Source: Arctopsyche grandis (Eukaryota; Arthropoda; Insecta; Trichoptera; Hydropsychidae). Taken from it: a stretch of 64,000 nt of DNA. Made by a program: the position numbers and the translations under genes. Below are positions 50,501 to 64,000 of this stretch, piece by piece. Below the pieces are notes generated by a model. It worked only from the letters and a program-made list of their open reading frames with translations. It was not told the origin of the DNA and did not search any database. Each line of letters opens with the position of its first letter. The stretch's first letter is position 1. The stretch lies in the NCBI RefSeq assembly GCF_051622035.1, contig NC_135355.1:21406986-21470985 (forward strand), given 5' to 3'.

Positions 50501-53500
50501 GTGTCATAATTAAATAAATAATTAGACGTATTGTGTCATAAATTTAAGTAAATAATTATATATTTTCATATGTACATGTGTACGTACATTCTTAGAGAGT
50601 GATTCGGTACTACCGGTAGTACTAAAATATAATTATTTAAATTTTGTTGAATTGTTTTCAATTTAGAAAAAAAACGTAGTATCCGCGAATTTGTTTGGAT
50701 TAGTCGAAAAATGAGTCAATATCATCACTCACTGTCCTTTTTGACCTGCTATTCAAAGAAACCTCTAAGTATATCAAAAATTTTAAATCAAAAATTAAAT
50801 ACAAAACAGATAAAAACACCCTAGCTAAATGTGCATTATGTCACAATGAACACCCAGCAAACTACATACAAAGGCTGCAATGTCCTACCTGTAGTGACGG
50901 AGGAAGGAATAATTCCAGAACACCAATTTGGGTTCAGAGCAAACCACTCCACAATCGAGCAGGTCCATAGAGTGGTCCAAAAAATCCGACAAACTCTGAA
51001 AGATAGAGAATACTGCTTTGCAGCCTTCTTAGACATAAACAGGCATTTGGCAGAGTCTGGCACAAGGGGTTGATATATAAGGTCAAAAAGGAGCTCCCAC
51101 ACACTTTATACACAATTATTAAATCGTATATCGAGGACAGAATATTCCAAGTGAGACAAGGCGAGGCGTTTTCAAAGCTATACAAAATCAGAGCGGGAGT
51201 ACCACAGGGATCCATTTTGGGACCAATATTATACACGATCTACACAGCAGACATCCCAACACCAAACAAAAATGTCACAGTAGCAACGTACGCCGATGAC
51301 ACAGCATTCCTAACAAGTAGTAGCGACCCCACGCTCGCATCGGAAGTGCTACAGGATCAATTAAATGGCTTTCAAGAGTAGATGAAAAAATGGCGAGTGA
51401 AGGCTAGCACTGGCAAATCTGTTCATGTCACATTCACACTTCAACGAGGGAACTGCCCAGTAGTCAGACTGAAAAACGATGAACTGACTGAAAGTACCGC
51501 AGCAAAATACCTGGGTTTCACCCTTGATAGGAGACTGACATGGAAAGATCACATCAAAAATAAAAGACAGGAACTCACCCAGCGGCTACACAAAATGAAC
51601 TGGTTGATAGGAAGAAAATCCAGTCTAATATTAGAGAATAAAATGTTAGTATATATGTAAGTCAATCTTAAAGCCAGTCTGGACATTTGGTATCCAACTA
51701 TGGGAAACGAGTAGTAATTCTAACGTAGAAATCATACAACGATTCCAAAATAAAGCTCTTAGAATAATAAAAAATGCCCCATGGTTTGCGAGAAACATTG
51801 AAATTCATAAACATGTATCTATACCATTAATTAAAATTGAAATAGATATTTATACAAAGAACAACAAGACTAGACTCGAAACCCAATCAAACGAGCTGAC
51901 AAAAGCTCTTATAAAGTCTAGTGCAAAAGACACTAGACTAAAGCGCCGCAGAGTGCTTGAATAATTGATAAAAAGCTGGCAATTAAAGGATTGCCAAAAC
52001 TTTTAAAATAAAATTGACCAGTGATAAAATTTGCTTATTTGGTCGATTGCAAATATTTATAAAAAAAAATAGAAAAAATATTGAATACGTGTCCGGACAT
52101 TTCATCACAATACCATTTCATCGCGGGGACATCTCACTGACAGATTTCATGCAAATATTTTTTATCCACAATATTAATCTTTAATTTTTATTTTGACTAT
52201 ACTTTTAAAAATGTTTATTGAAACTGTTATTCAAATATTTGGAGCAATGATTTTTTGAATCGTACTATGCAGTTACTCTTTTTTAATCAAATTAATTGAA
52301 AATTTTCTAGCTTTCTTTTATCAACAAAACAATGAATTAAATATTTTGTTCAAAAAATTTTATTGCCGTTTAATATACATAATTAAAAAAAATAGTTGCG
52401 AGAAATCTGTCGGTGAGTTGTATAAGAGTTGTACATATAAGACAATAAGAATCCTCGTTTCGGAAACCTATCTTTTTAACTTGGCAATTATTTAAAAACA
52501 TATACATATGTACATATAATATTTATGAGCTAAAACAATCCCTTTCGCACAAATATTCTTCAAAGCAAAAATGTATTTACTCTTTTTTTGAGGTTAATAC
52601 GCACTGTGTGGAAGGACTAAAATGATTAACCAACAATAAATCTCAAATTAATGAATCAATATTTTATTAACCATTAATTTTAATTTTATTGCACTCATTG
52701 CGTAAATAAATCAATACCGGTACTAGCGATAGTAAGAATTTTTCCTCGGTAGTACCAGTAGCGACAAATTTCTGTATTTATGGAATCCCTAGACCAAATA
52801 AACGAATATTTGTTAGTAAATATCATGCGTAATATATGTATGTGCATATATGTAAATGTATTTATGTATTTGTTTTGTTTACATTTAAAAAATATATGAT
52901 ATTGACATTTCAAGTATAAACAAGTCAGAATTCTCATAAACGCTTTTAATTCAAATATTTATTTTCTAGATACGACATCGCAAAAAGTACGACGTTGTTC
53001 TTCCCGTCTGGTGCAATTTTTACCTTTTAATTCACTTTGGTGTGGTTGTATATGGATTTCAAGAACTCGCAATAAGGCACATGGTATGTTATATTAAATT
53101 TTATACATTAGTTCCGATTTAAACAATTTATTCATGTATATGTATATGTATGTATGTAGATGGACGTGTGCATATATGTACATACATATTTTCATACATA
53201 CGTTCATACATGTATGTATGTTTGTATGTATGTACTCGTCCTTACTGATCCCTGATTTATTGAGGAGCTTACAAATCCAAGCATACACATCTAAGGTCAA
53301 CAAGGAAGCTTGGTAACCCGGCTTAATATTTAATACTGAACCTTTTACTATATAAACGTCCTTAATCCAGGGCCGGCGTTGTTTCGATCATAACAATGTT
53401 ATTTACGTAACTTTTACACGATAAAACGTTTAAACAAAACCACCCGCTGAAGAATTCGCTTTGACGACTGTTGAATATACTTTATAAATTTACAAATTAT

Positions 53501-54668
53501 TTCCATTTGTAGTAAGAAGATGTTTACGATATGCTGAAAAATGTATACATTTCAATTTGATATTTTCGGATTATTTCCATTGTACATATGAATTTATACC
53601 ATTCAATATGTACATACATATGTGCATATGTCCTTACCGGTCTCCGTGACGAGCCGGAATGTGAAATTACCGAAAACGCAAATATCGGAAGGCAAAGATC
53701 GAAAATCGAAAGATAAAAAATAGGTGCATGGTAAACGGTACATACTCACTTAATTTGCGCGAGCAGGATACAACAGGAAAAAGAGGAACAGGCTTTTCCT
53801 ACCGTATTAATGTGCGCACGCAGAATACGGGAAGAAAAGCCTGTTCCTCTTGTTCCTGTTGTATCCTGCTCGCGCAAATTAAGTGAGTATGTACCATGCA
53901 CCCTTTTTTTTGATCTTTCGACTTAAGATCTTTCGATTTTCGATCTTTTCCTTCCGATATTTGCGTTTTTGGTAATTTCACATTCCGGCTCGTGAGGTAG
54001 ACCCGTCCTTACATAGGTTGAATTCTTTACTTGAATTCCGGGGCTTAAAAATATATATATATATTATTTTGTTAGATTAATTTAAGAAACTTTATATTGC
54101 TGATTAATTAATAGTTCAAATTTACATATTTACATAAAAATAGAATTTTTAAGATTAAACAAACAAGTTAATTCTTAGTTAAAAATTGGAATGAAAAGGA
54201 CTTAATATACGTTTTTTTTACATATACGTACATATATAGCTTTTTAGTTTATTAGCACCATTAACGTAAATATATTTTGAAGATTATAATAATACAAAAT
54301 TTTATCTAAAATCTCTTGACTGTATTTTATAATAATGGTTTTAACTATTAAAATAAAAACTAGTTATTTTTTGTATATTTTACCATGATGCCATTACGGG
54401 TTTTACCCCTGAGCTACACTTATGCTATATATGTATATGTACAATATGTATGTACATTTAAAAACATTTTCAAATAGTGGTTATAAATATAAGTTAAACA
54501 TTTAGGATGATTTTACCAATTTGATGCTAAACCGTTTCAATAATGAAATCAGATAAATTGAAGTCACAAAATCTGATGAGAAATGATCGAGTTGCAGAAA
54601 AAGTCTGGCCAGCAGCTCGCAGAAATACTTTAATATAATAATATTATTATAATAATAATAATAATAAT

Positions 54669-54747
<79 letters not shown>

Positions 54748-54816
54748 TATGTACGTAAGAGTTTAATGGAATCTCAGTATCGTATTATTTCAAGTTTTAA
54801 ACATGTAATGTATATA

Positions 54817-54897
<81 letters not shown>

Positions 54898-55592
54898 TAC
54901 ATGTTTAAAACTTGAAATAATACGATACTGAGATTCCATTAAACTCTTACGTACATATGTACATACATATGCGTGAAATAAATTTCCCTTTATTTTATAA
55001 TCAAATTTTACTCGTCGTCACGATCAATTTTCCATTAGGATAATGAAGTCGCTTTTAAATGAAACTATGAATAAACAATAACTTTTATTCGAACATCCTT
55101 CTACAATCTCGTTACGAAGTAATCTAATTTCACGTAGAATAGCCGAACTTTACAAGTACATATGTACATATATGTACATACATAGTTAGCAACTCGAAAG
55201 TTAGATGGCAACTCGGCAACAAAAGGCCCCCAATACAGTGTTGTTTGTTCGCTGTGTACACAAACGGCACTACATACATACAAACACATCTATTATATAC
55301 GTTCTTCTTATTTTATTTTCAGGGTATGACTCCACTTTCAGTCCTATATTTCGTCATATATATATTGGCATCTCTCACCGTAATGGGCATGATGTTCGAT
55401 CGGCATCCAGCAGCAATGCTTCTAGAACTTTTCAGATGTCTAGTTTTTGCATATATGAGTAGAAATTACGCTTTTGAAGGCTGTGACAAAACTACTATGC
55501 TCTGCTTTCAAATTTTCTACGTCACGTCTGCCTTATGGTGGTGCTTGTACGAGTTTCGAGTCATGGAAATCAAAGAGAGGAAGATCAAATGA
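42447..55592 (+). CDS. AGMO: Alkylglycerol monooxygenase, 9 exons, complete
   Basis: AGMO cleaves the O-alkyl ether bond of glyceryl ethers using tetrahydrobiopterin and a di-iron centre. It is a multi-pass ER membrane enzyme of the fatty-acid hydroxylase superfamily. Plus-strand exons: 42447-42647, 44945-45072, 47005-47156, 47251-47354, 47632-47794, 47874-48025, 50076-50210, 52970-53083, 55323-55592; all GT/AG and phases consistent, 1419 bp, 472 residues (human 445). The histidine boxes are intact: HRASH (156-160), HQVHHSS (169-175), QFWIHT (His225) and HHRVHH (244-249). Other marks are [51 protein letters not shown] and [11 protein letters not shown]-terminal block of hydrophobic segments fills exons 8 and 9. 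Introns 1, 2, 6, 7 and 8 are 1.9-2.8 kb and carry mobile DNA. A 5' UTR start is not defined. Confidence 0.94.
42755..42830 (-). mobile_element. 5'-truncated LINE 3' end (intron 1 of AGMO)
   Basis: ttatttatttatttaaagtttggatcactgtggcattacagg matches 61181-61235, the 3' end of the LINE at the right edge. Only the last ~70 bases and the (TAAA)n-like tail are present, a typical heavily 5'-truncated insertion in minus orientation. Confidence 0.7.
45390..45470. repeat. SINE-like repeat fragment (intron 2 of AGMO)
   Basis: The segment containing agctgtgataggcatttctt and ttaattagcacgatattatta matches 37020-37080. Confidence 0.5.
46066..46400 (+). repeat. Possible tRNA-derived SINE (intron 2 of AGMO)
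   Basis: From about 46131 the sequence gcgtggattagtggttagca resembles a polymerase III A box (TGGATTAGTGG), and gatcttggtttgtgactcc further on is close to a B box (GGTTCGANTCC). The tail region (gtcagtacaaggataaatta, accgaaaacactc) is shared with 37130-37180, so the body is a dispersed repeat. Box spacing is about right for a tRNA-derived SINE head, but the match is imperfect. Confidence 0.4.
47490..47577. repeat. (TA)n microsatellite (intron 4 of AGMO)
   Basis: A long TA run between exons 4 and 5. An 'actagtgttgtacccg' motif just before it (about 47424) resembles a degraded, reversed Helitron end. Confidence 0.9.
50760..51968 (+). pseudogene. Jockey-like LINE, internally deleted (intron 7 of AGMO)
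   Basis: The left part reads [13 protein letters not shown], a CCHC zinc knuckle of an ORF1/gag protein of jockey-type LINEs. About 35 bases on, the sequence is already reverse transcriptase: [48 protein letters not shown], and the catalytic YADD in [14 protein letters not shown] at about 51285. The rest of ORF1, the endonuclease and the start of RT are therefore missing. The later part ([17 protein letters not shown], then [10 protein letters not shown] in another frame) runs to a TAA at about 51962-51964. Several frameshifts and an in-frame stop at 51379-51381 show it is dead. Confidence 0.85.
52090..52420. mobile_element. MITE with ~19-bp inverted ends (intron 7 of AGMO)
   Basis: catctcactgacagatttc near 52130 is mirrored by gaaatctgtcggtgagttg near 52402-52420. 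Upstream, gtccggacatttcatcac may be part of a longer end. No clear target duplication was found, so termini are approximate. Confidence 0.5.
53638..54004. mobile_element. Palindromic foldback element, copy E (367 bp, intron 8 of AGMO)
   Basis: Inverse orientation relative to copies B-D: it starts CGGTCTCCGTGACGAGCCGG and ends CGGCTCGTGAGGTAGACCC. The flanks share GTCCTTAC (53630-53637 and 54005-54012), an 8-bp duplication where the others have 9. Both arms and the centre (attaatgtgcgcacgcagaa) are kept. Confidence 0.9.
54740..54965. repeat. Perfect inverted repeat around a (TA)n core (intron 8 of AGMO)
   Basis: About 75 bp on the left (atgtacatatgtacgtaaga, gtttaatggaatctcagtat, cgtattatttcaagttttaa, acatgtaatg) is mirrored exactly on the right of a (TA)n tract (54812-54892). 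A second TA run (54673-54740) borders it. No difference between the arms was found. Confidence 0.9.
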
Positions 55593-55900
55593 ATCAGTTA
55601 TTTTTATGTATTGTATTGTACTTTTAAAACAACAGTATGTAATGTAAATATTTAACAATTTAACTGTTATGCAATTATTTTAATGTTATTATAGTATGGT
55701 TGCCCACCGATTTAATGTGTACTTTGTATATAACACAATACAAATTCTATTTTACGTTGATAGACTGTTAAACTTTAAGCTCGTAGTTAGTGTACATACA
55801 TACATATGTATATATTAAGATGTATTATATATAATTGAGTGTTCCTTACATTCTGTTAAATGTATTTTGTAAATAGTAAAATAACGGACTGTTAAATTTA

Positions 55901-55906
55901 AATAAA
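55901..55906 (+). terminator. Polyadenylation signal AATAAA of AGMO
   Basis: AATAAA lies about 310 bases past the TGA stop at 55590-55592, within AT-rich 3' UTR-like sequence and just before a LINE fragment that begins at about 55963. Confidence 0.5.
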
Positions 55907-55962
55907 TATATGGTTTTAAAAGTTATGTAGTTTTATTTCATTTTTTAGAATAGTACACTTTT

Positions 55963-56190
55963 ATCTGATTTTTTGATTTTTAAATGCTTTTTATTATTAC
56001 AAAATTATGTTCACAATACATCTTATATCTATTTTAATAGCTACTGATCTACTGATCATTTTCTATTTTACAATTTAATTTAATTTGGTTAGTAATCATA
56101 GTATTATATTATTCTAATGGTAATCTACAGCATAATAGGAAAAAGAGTGTATTTATACCTGAAGGGTATAGACATTTACACTTTTATCTA
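55963..56190 (-). mobile_element. LINE 3' end fragment, internally deleted
   Basis: The sequence gatttttaaatgctttttat through ctactgatcattttctatt matches 60118-60290 closely, and tttatacctgaagggtatag matches 60407-60430. About 110 bases between these two blocks in the longer copy are absent here. It is a truncated copy of the same jockey-like family, on the minus strand. Confidence 0.75.
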
Positions 56191-56359
56191 AGGCTGGTCC
56201 AATAGAAGATTTTCTCAGATAATATACATATATCGGAATAATCGGATAATAATAATAATATATATCGGAAATCTTAATGGGATAATATTTTTGGCACGGC
56301 TGTAAAATAAATTACACGACATGTGTCAAAAAGACATTTAATGTCAAATCAACATCTCT

Positions 56360-56780
56360 AAAATTGCTCGCACGACAGATTCGCTGTCAGCCCGGCAAAT
56401 CAAGCATCAAATTTGACGTTTCAGTGAAATCATAACCAGTTATATTTTCACTAGGTATAGTTCATTGAAATCATACCCAATTACATTTTAGAAATTATAA
56501 TTTTTGACAGTTGGTTTATAGCGCGTCGCCCCGCTCCTGTCCATTCCAACTCTTCTCATGGTCCACACATCGAATATCTTCGTATCTTGGCAGCCAACAC
56601 TTATTTATTTAAGGGTTAGGTTAGGTTAGGTTAATTTAGGGTTGGTTTTATTAATTTAAGATTAGGTTATTAGGGTCGGTATTTATTTTTGTCAAATTTT
56701 ATTTTTGTTACGGGCAACCCATTTGACATTTGATTTGCGGGCAGACACCGAATCTGTCGTGCGAGCTATTTTAGAGAGGG
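56360..56780. mobile_element. TIR element carrying a TTAGG stretch
   Basis: atctctaaaattgctcgcac gacagattcg at the left is mirrored by cgaatctgtcgtgcgagcta ttttagagag at the right (56748-56778), with the match continuing about 60 bases inward. Inside are (TTAGG)3 at 56616-56630 and degenerate TTAGG/TTAGGG further on. No transposase and no clear target duplication were found. Confidence 0.65.
56616..56630 (+). repeat. Interstitial (TTAGG)3 telomere-like repeat
   Basis: ggttaggttaggttaggtta contains three exact TTAGG units with degenerate neighbours up to about 56680. TTAGG is the common insect telomere unit. It lies inside an inverted-repeat element, so it is unlikely to mark a chromosome end. 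Confidence 0.8.
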
Positions 56781-56784
56781 GCAC

Positions 56785-58060
56785 TCTTTTTATTTGCAGG
56801 AAGAAATGTTTCATTTGTATATAGTGTCGTGATAAATACCTACATAATTTGTCTGAAAATAGGGCTATTTTGCCGGGCCGATAAATGGTATTCAATCTTA
56901 ATTGTATTTAAAAGTTTAATTTGTCGCAACTTTATATACGATAAAATATTAAGTTTGATTTAGAGGAAAATATCCAAATATCAGAATTTTGATTACTTTC
57001 AAAAGAAAAGTGGATCATTGGTATTATTGCAGCAGGAATGTGGTTCTCCAAAAGGGTCAAATCGGATAATTTTGGAGGACAATTTACCTTGTTGTTTTTG
57101 GAAATGGAACGAATATGCGATCATTGAATTTCGAGAGCAATAAAATGATAATTTGGTGACCTGCATGGGGTGTGGTAATGAATTGTTGAAACTAGTGCTG
57201 ATTTTCAACCGTTTTATTCAATTTTTGTCGTAATAATTCTGAATTTGTGTTAAAATTGACGATAAAATTGGATTTTCAAGAATGTCTAGTCCAACGTTCC
57301 AATATTGGATGAAGATACAAATTGAAACTCTTCTATAACAGTTTATTCGAATGGTCGCACTGTTCCACTAATTCCCAGTGATAATGTTGTCCAAAATAAT
57401 TATGAATTGTATAAAATGTACCTACTTCTAATATAACGACATAATGATGACTTTTACGTATTTCTTGGGTGTGAAAGTCTTCATGTCTAAATTTCTGCAA
57501 AAATTATATTCACTGTGCGTGTATTGTACATATGTATGCCAGATAATGACACTTAACATCAACGTGATCCGATTGGTCATGCTTTATATACATATATGTA
57601 TGTGAGGTACTGAATTTGGCTTTATTTTTCTCTGGCGAAAAATTCATATTTTCTTGGTAAAAGGAAAGCACACATTTCATACTGGAGAGTCCATTATCAT
57701 CAGGTGAACCCGGTTCACGTATCAAGCGAGAGCTTAATTGGTCTTTGTGGAGGTCTCAGGTATCCGTGCACGTCACTGGGTCTCGAACTGGGTGTTCCAA
57801 GCTTTCACACTCCCACACTGTTACTAATTAAAAACGTCGAATTACATTCCACGGGGTGAGAACAGACCCTCACGTACAGGCGGGCTACTATCACTTCCCA
57901 AATTAGCAACGGCCTTTAATAAAGGATTTTACCTGTGTAATTCACCTTTAGACGTTTTCACAATTTGCCAGTTAGTCACGAAAATTTTGTTTTTCATTTT
58001 TTAATCTTTCTTTATATCTTATCTTTCAAGTAAAAAATTCGGGTGTGACCAACACATGAC
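56785..58060. other. Intergenic DNA
   Basis: No gene is recognised. A GC-richer patch at about 57700-57900 contains, on the minus strand, cccagttcgagacccagtg, which resembles a polymerase III B box; a SINE is possible but unproven. Confidence 0.4.
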
Positions 58061-58064
58061 TTTA

Positions 58065-59105
58065 TCTATGTATTTGGGGAATATAAGAAAGTCACAAAAC
58101 AAAATTTTATATTGAACCGTACAGACACATTCACACATACCGGCAGCATTACGAAATACTAATAGCTATTGACAGCATTTTCGATACAAATTGAGCGCAA
58201 ATGTATGGAAACATGCACAAGACAAAAGTTGTACTTCCGGCTGTTGGATTGTGTTCGATTTTTTTTTATTACTTAAAATCACTATCAGTATTATACACAA
58301 TAAATATCAAAAAGATTAAAATTATTTAAAAGGTCAAAATAAAATAATGAAATATTGTTTTAATAAAAAATACTACTTTCGGTTTATTAATTCTGACTCT
58401 AAGCTCTAAGTAAGTACATAAAAAAATACAAATATAAATTTTCAGCTTGATACGTTTAGGGGTGTGGACAGAATCGAGGCGACAACATTTGAAAAAAAAT
58501 TAACGTCGTGTCGATAAAAATTTCACCGATACTAAGTTTCAGTTCGATAGGACTAACGATTTTCCAAAAATCCCCAAAATACACAGATACACAGACACAC
58601 TCACATTTTTTCTAGATCATGAAAACGTGATCAGTAATCGATTCTGTGTTCGATTCAGTCAAAATCTCGAGTTCGAATTTTCGCATGATCACAAAATTTC
58701 ATCTATTGTTACTACGTACATATATGTAGATGACGTAAAAATCATTTAAATTAACAGGAAGGGGGAATTTTTCCTCTTAGGAATTTTATGACCACACGAT
58801 TTTTTCCACACCCCATATCAATATTTCTTTATTTTATTTTGACTTTTAAAATTATTTCTATATGTTTGATATTTTATGTTTTTTAATATTCATAATGATT
58901 TTAAAAAATTTAAAATTTTTGAACAAAATCCGATAGCCGGAAGTAGAACTTTTGTCTTATGTATGTAAGTTTCCCTACATTTGCGTTTAATATCGAAAAT
59001 GCTCTCATAGCCAGCATGAGAGATTGTGTATATGTAAATGTTTCATTATCGAATTTTGTTTTTATGCTTCTTATATTCCTCAAATACGTTGTGGGTTGAA
59101 TCAGC
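58065..59105. mobile_element. Large diverged foldback element including the dispersed repeat, copy 3
   Basis: The left arm (about 58065-58400: tatttggggaatataagaaa, gcattttcgatac, gcgcaaatgtatggaaac, acaaaagttgtacttccggc) matches the reverse complement of about 58790-59105 over ~310 bp with many substitutions and small gaps. Between the arms lies the segment shared with 35300-35820 and 10130-10345. No open frame is seen and termini are approximate. Confidence 0.6.
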
Positions 59106-59109
59106 ATAC

Positions 59110-60105
59110 TGAAATTTTACTTTATATCCAAGAGAATTTACCGTCTCGCTCGACATTCAGATTAATGCTTCGGACAATGTAGAGTCAATGCTGCACACGT
59201 TCTCTCCTATCCCGTCGTTCTCCATCTGTCACCGTGGACATTTTGCTGTGTTTACCCTCGTCTTCATCAGAAGAACGTTTCCAGATCGCACCATACACAA
59301 ATATAACTGTAAAATAATTACACCCCCTGTTCTTGTGACAAAGAAAATTGTACCGTTTGTTCAGATTGTGTGCTCATTAAAATTTCGGCCACTCAAAAGA
59401 TATGTACATATATACATATGGATTGTATTAAATTCATATGTAACTTTCATTAGAAAATAGCTCGACGTTTCTGCAGCTTGTATAGAATTATAGATATTGA
59501 TTTCCTTTGAAAAAACTATTGTACAAAAATACAAATTAAACACAAAATGTACATGTTACCTTTACCGCTTTTACAATATGTAGAATTTCAATATGTCAAA
59601 TTCAGCATTTGATGGGTGCTCGGCGGAATTTATAATTCCAGCAGATATATATACCTTTGACCTGTTTTCATCCTGTAGTCCTTTGAATTTGGTTTTCACT
59701 ATTGACTGAGGATATTACGAGGTATATTTGAGGTCAACCCTATCAGCTTTGCGAAATTAAACGGAACGAAAGCTATCGTCTAATATACTCGATCCGAAGT
59801 CGATTTCCAGTTCAATATACCTACGAGTATCCATTCAAAAGCTTCAATTAATTTGCTAGAACAAATCTAAAAGCCTAAAAATCAATACACAGTAGAGTCC
59901 GGAAATGTACGTAATAACTCAGTATAATACATATGCATACATACATATGTATGTATGTATGTACATCCATTTCATACACGTGCTGAAATTTTGTTCCACA
60001 ACGTGGAATTAATATACCTTTGATCACTGATTGAATGCATTGAGATGCAATGTGTTTATTTTAAATATTATATGAACATACATACATGTGTATATATATA
60101 TATAT
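59110..60105. other. Intergenic DNA
   Basis: No gene is recognised. The segment 59150-59310 is less AT-rich (cccgtcgttctccatctgtc) but has no motif I can name. Confidence 0.5.
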
Positions 60106-60109
60106 ATTT

Positions 60110-61080
60110 ATTTTTTTTGATTTTTAAATGCTTTTTATTATTACGAAATTATGTTCACAATACATCTTATATCTATTTTAATAGCTACTGATCTACTGAT
60201 CATTTTCTATTGTACAATATAATTTTATTTGGTTAGTAATCACAGTATTATATTATTCTAATGTTAATCTAAAGCATAATAGGAAAAAGAGCTCAAAAAC
60301 CTATTTACAATCCTTATAAATGTTCATAATACATCTAATACATAATATTAATTAAAGGGTCTCTAGAGTCGATGACCTAAAGCAGATTGTGTTTAGGTAA
60401 TCTGTGTTTATACCTGAAGGGTATAGACATTTTGTTGTATTCACCGAGACTCTTCACAAGTGTGTTAGTATGGTTATTAGTGATTCTGTCATAGAATCTA
60501 CTGGTTAGTTTGTTAGTAATGTCTGTAACAAACGGAATATTATATATGGCATGCAGTTTTTTCAGGTTAGTGTATATGGGTGTATTATAAATTATTGTTA
60601 GGGATTTATTTTGTATTACTTGGAGCTTGGAAAGGTTAGTATTCGAGGCGTTATTCCATACAGGTGAAGCATAAGTTAATAATGGTAATATGAGCGCGCG
60701 ATATAATTTTATTTTATTTAGCGTTGATAAAGAACTATGGCGTTTAATTTTGGATATATTGAGGATATACCCCGCATCGCCTTGCATTTCGCTGCCTCAA
60801 TGTGAGGTGCCCATCTCATTCTTTTATCAAACGTTACTCCTAAATATTTTATTACTGACTGCCATTTCAGACTTTCTCCAGAGGGGATTTTCAGATCTGA
60901 ACTTGGCTTATGCATTCTAACACCAAAGAATATGGCGTCTGTTTTGGTTTGATTCATTTGAATTTTCCACTTAGTGAAGTGTTCAGTCATTGTTTTAATT
61001 GCAAATTCAAGATTTTTAAGAATAGTGTCTGGTTTTTTGCTACTTGTGAAGCAAGCTGTATCATCTGCATACAGGGCTAT
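60110..61080 (-). pseudogene. Jockey-like LINE, 3' half of reverse transcriptase and 3' UTR
   Basis: On the minus strand the fragment starts with ALYADDTACFTSS (catalytic box), then MTEHFTKWKIQMNQTKTDAI, KYLGVTFDKRMRWAPHI and, after a frameshift near 60745, LYRALILPLLTYASPVWNNA to PKHNLL at 60377. The remainder to 60110 is 3' UTR. Everything upstream of the YADD box is gone: the fragment stops where the (TA)n run begins at 61081. The ORF is broken by the frameshift. Confidence 0.85.
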
Positions 61081-61084
61081 GTTG

Positions 61085-64000
<2,916 letters not shown>

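Noticed and set aside
56616-56630. A telomere end
   Set aside because: There are only three exact units, embedded in an inverted-repeat element with ordinary sequence on both sides.
57700-57900. Possible SINE or tRNA from a B-box-like motif on the minus strand
   Set aside because: Only one box is convincing and no cloverleaf or second copy was found.

Overview
The window is AT-rich, intron-containing animal DNA, almost certainly from an insect. The evidence is: two spliced genes with insect-like introns (many of 60-100 bp, some of 1-3 kb); pervasive TACATA/TATGTA and (TA)n microsatellites; insect-type transposons (Tc1, hAT, piggyBac, Helitron, jockey-like LINEs, a Ty3-like LTR element); and a short (TTAGG)3 stretch, the usual insect telomere motif outside Diptera. 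I cannot settle the order. Coordinates of spliced genes come from reading frames, GT/AG sites and homology to remembered family members, not from transcripts.

Layout. 0.6-0.8 kb: a minus-strand exon encoding a signal peptide behind a CAG array, the start of a secreted or membrane protein whose remaining exons lie off the left edge. 0.9-21 kb: gene-poor and transposon-dense. It holds a piggyBac-like MITE, two short Helitron-like elements (one nested in a TIR element), a CpG-rich island at 9.5-10 kb, a dead Tc1 element, a young non-autonomous LTR retroelement with a tRNA-Leu primer site, a hAT MITE, and a purine-rich tract of 1.5 kb. 21.8-22.4 kb: two exons of a secreted Reeler-domain 'putative defense protein' on the minus strand. 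23-28 kb: relics and satellites. 29.16-34.45 kb: a complete 17-exon gene on the minus strand for tubulin-folding cofactor D (about 1240 aa). 42.4-55.6 kb: a complete 9-exon gene on the plus strand for alkylglycerol monooxygenase (472 aa), whose introns have collected a SINE-like repeat, a LINE relic, a MITE and a palindromic element. 55.9-64 kb: repeats again, ending in a large minus-strand LINE that runs off the right edge with an intact reading frame.

The two complete genes are housekeeping-type (tubulin heterodimer assembly; ether-lipid cleavage in the ER) and show no functional link. The most unusual content is in the repeats. One is a palindromic foldback family with five copies in 64 kb, mostly flanked by 8-9 bp target duplications. 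Another is the LTR element: 383-bp LTRs differing at two sites, no polymerase genes, duplicated internal modules and an eight-unit 54-bp array. There are also several nested or inverted structures. A probable GC-AG intron in the cofactor D gene is a smaller point of interest.
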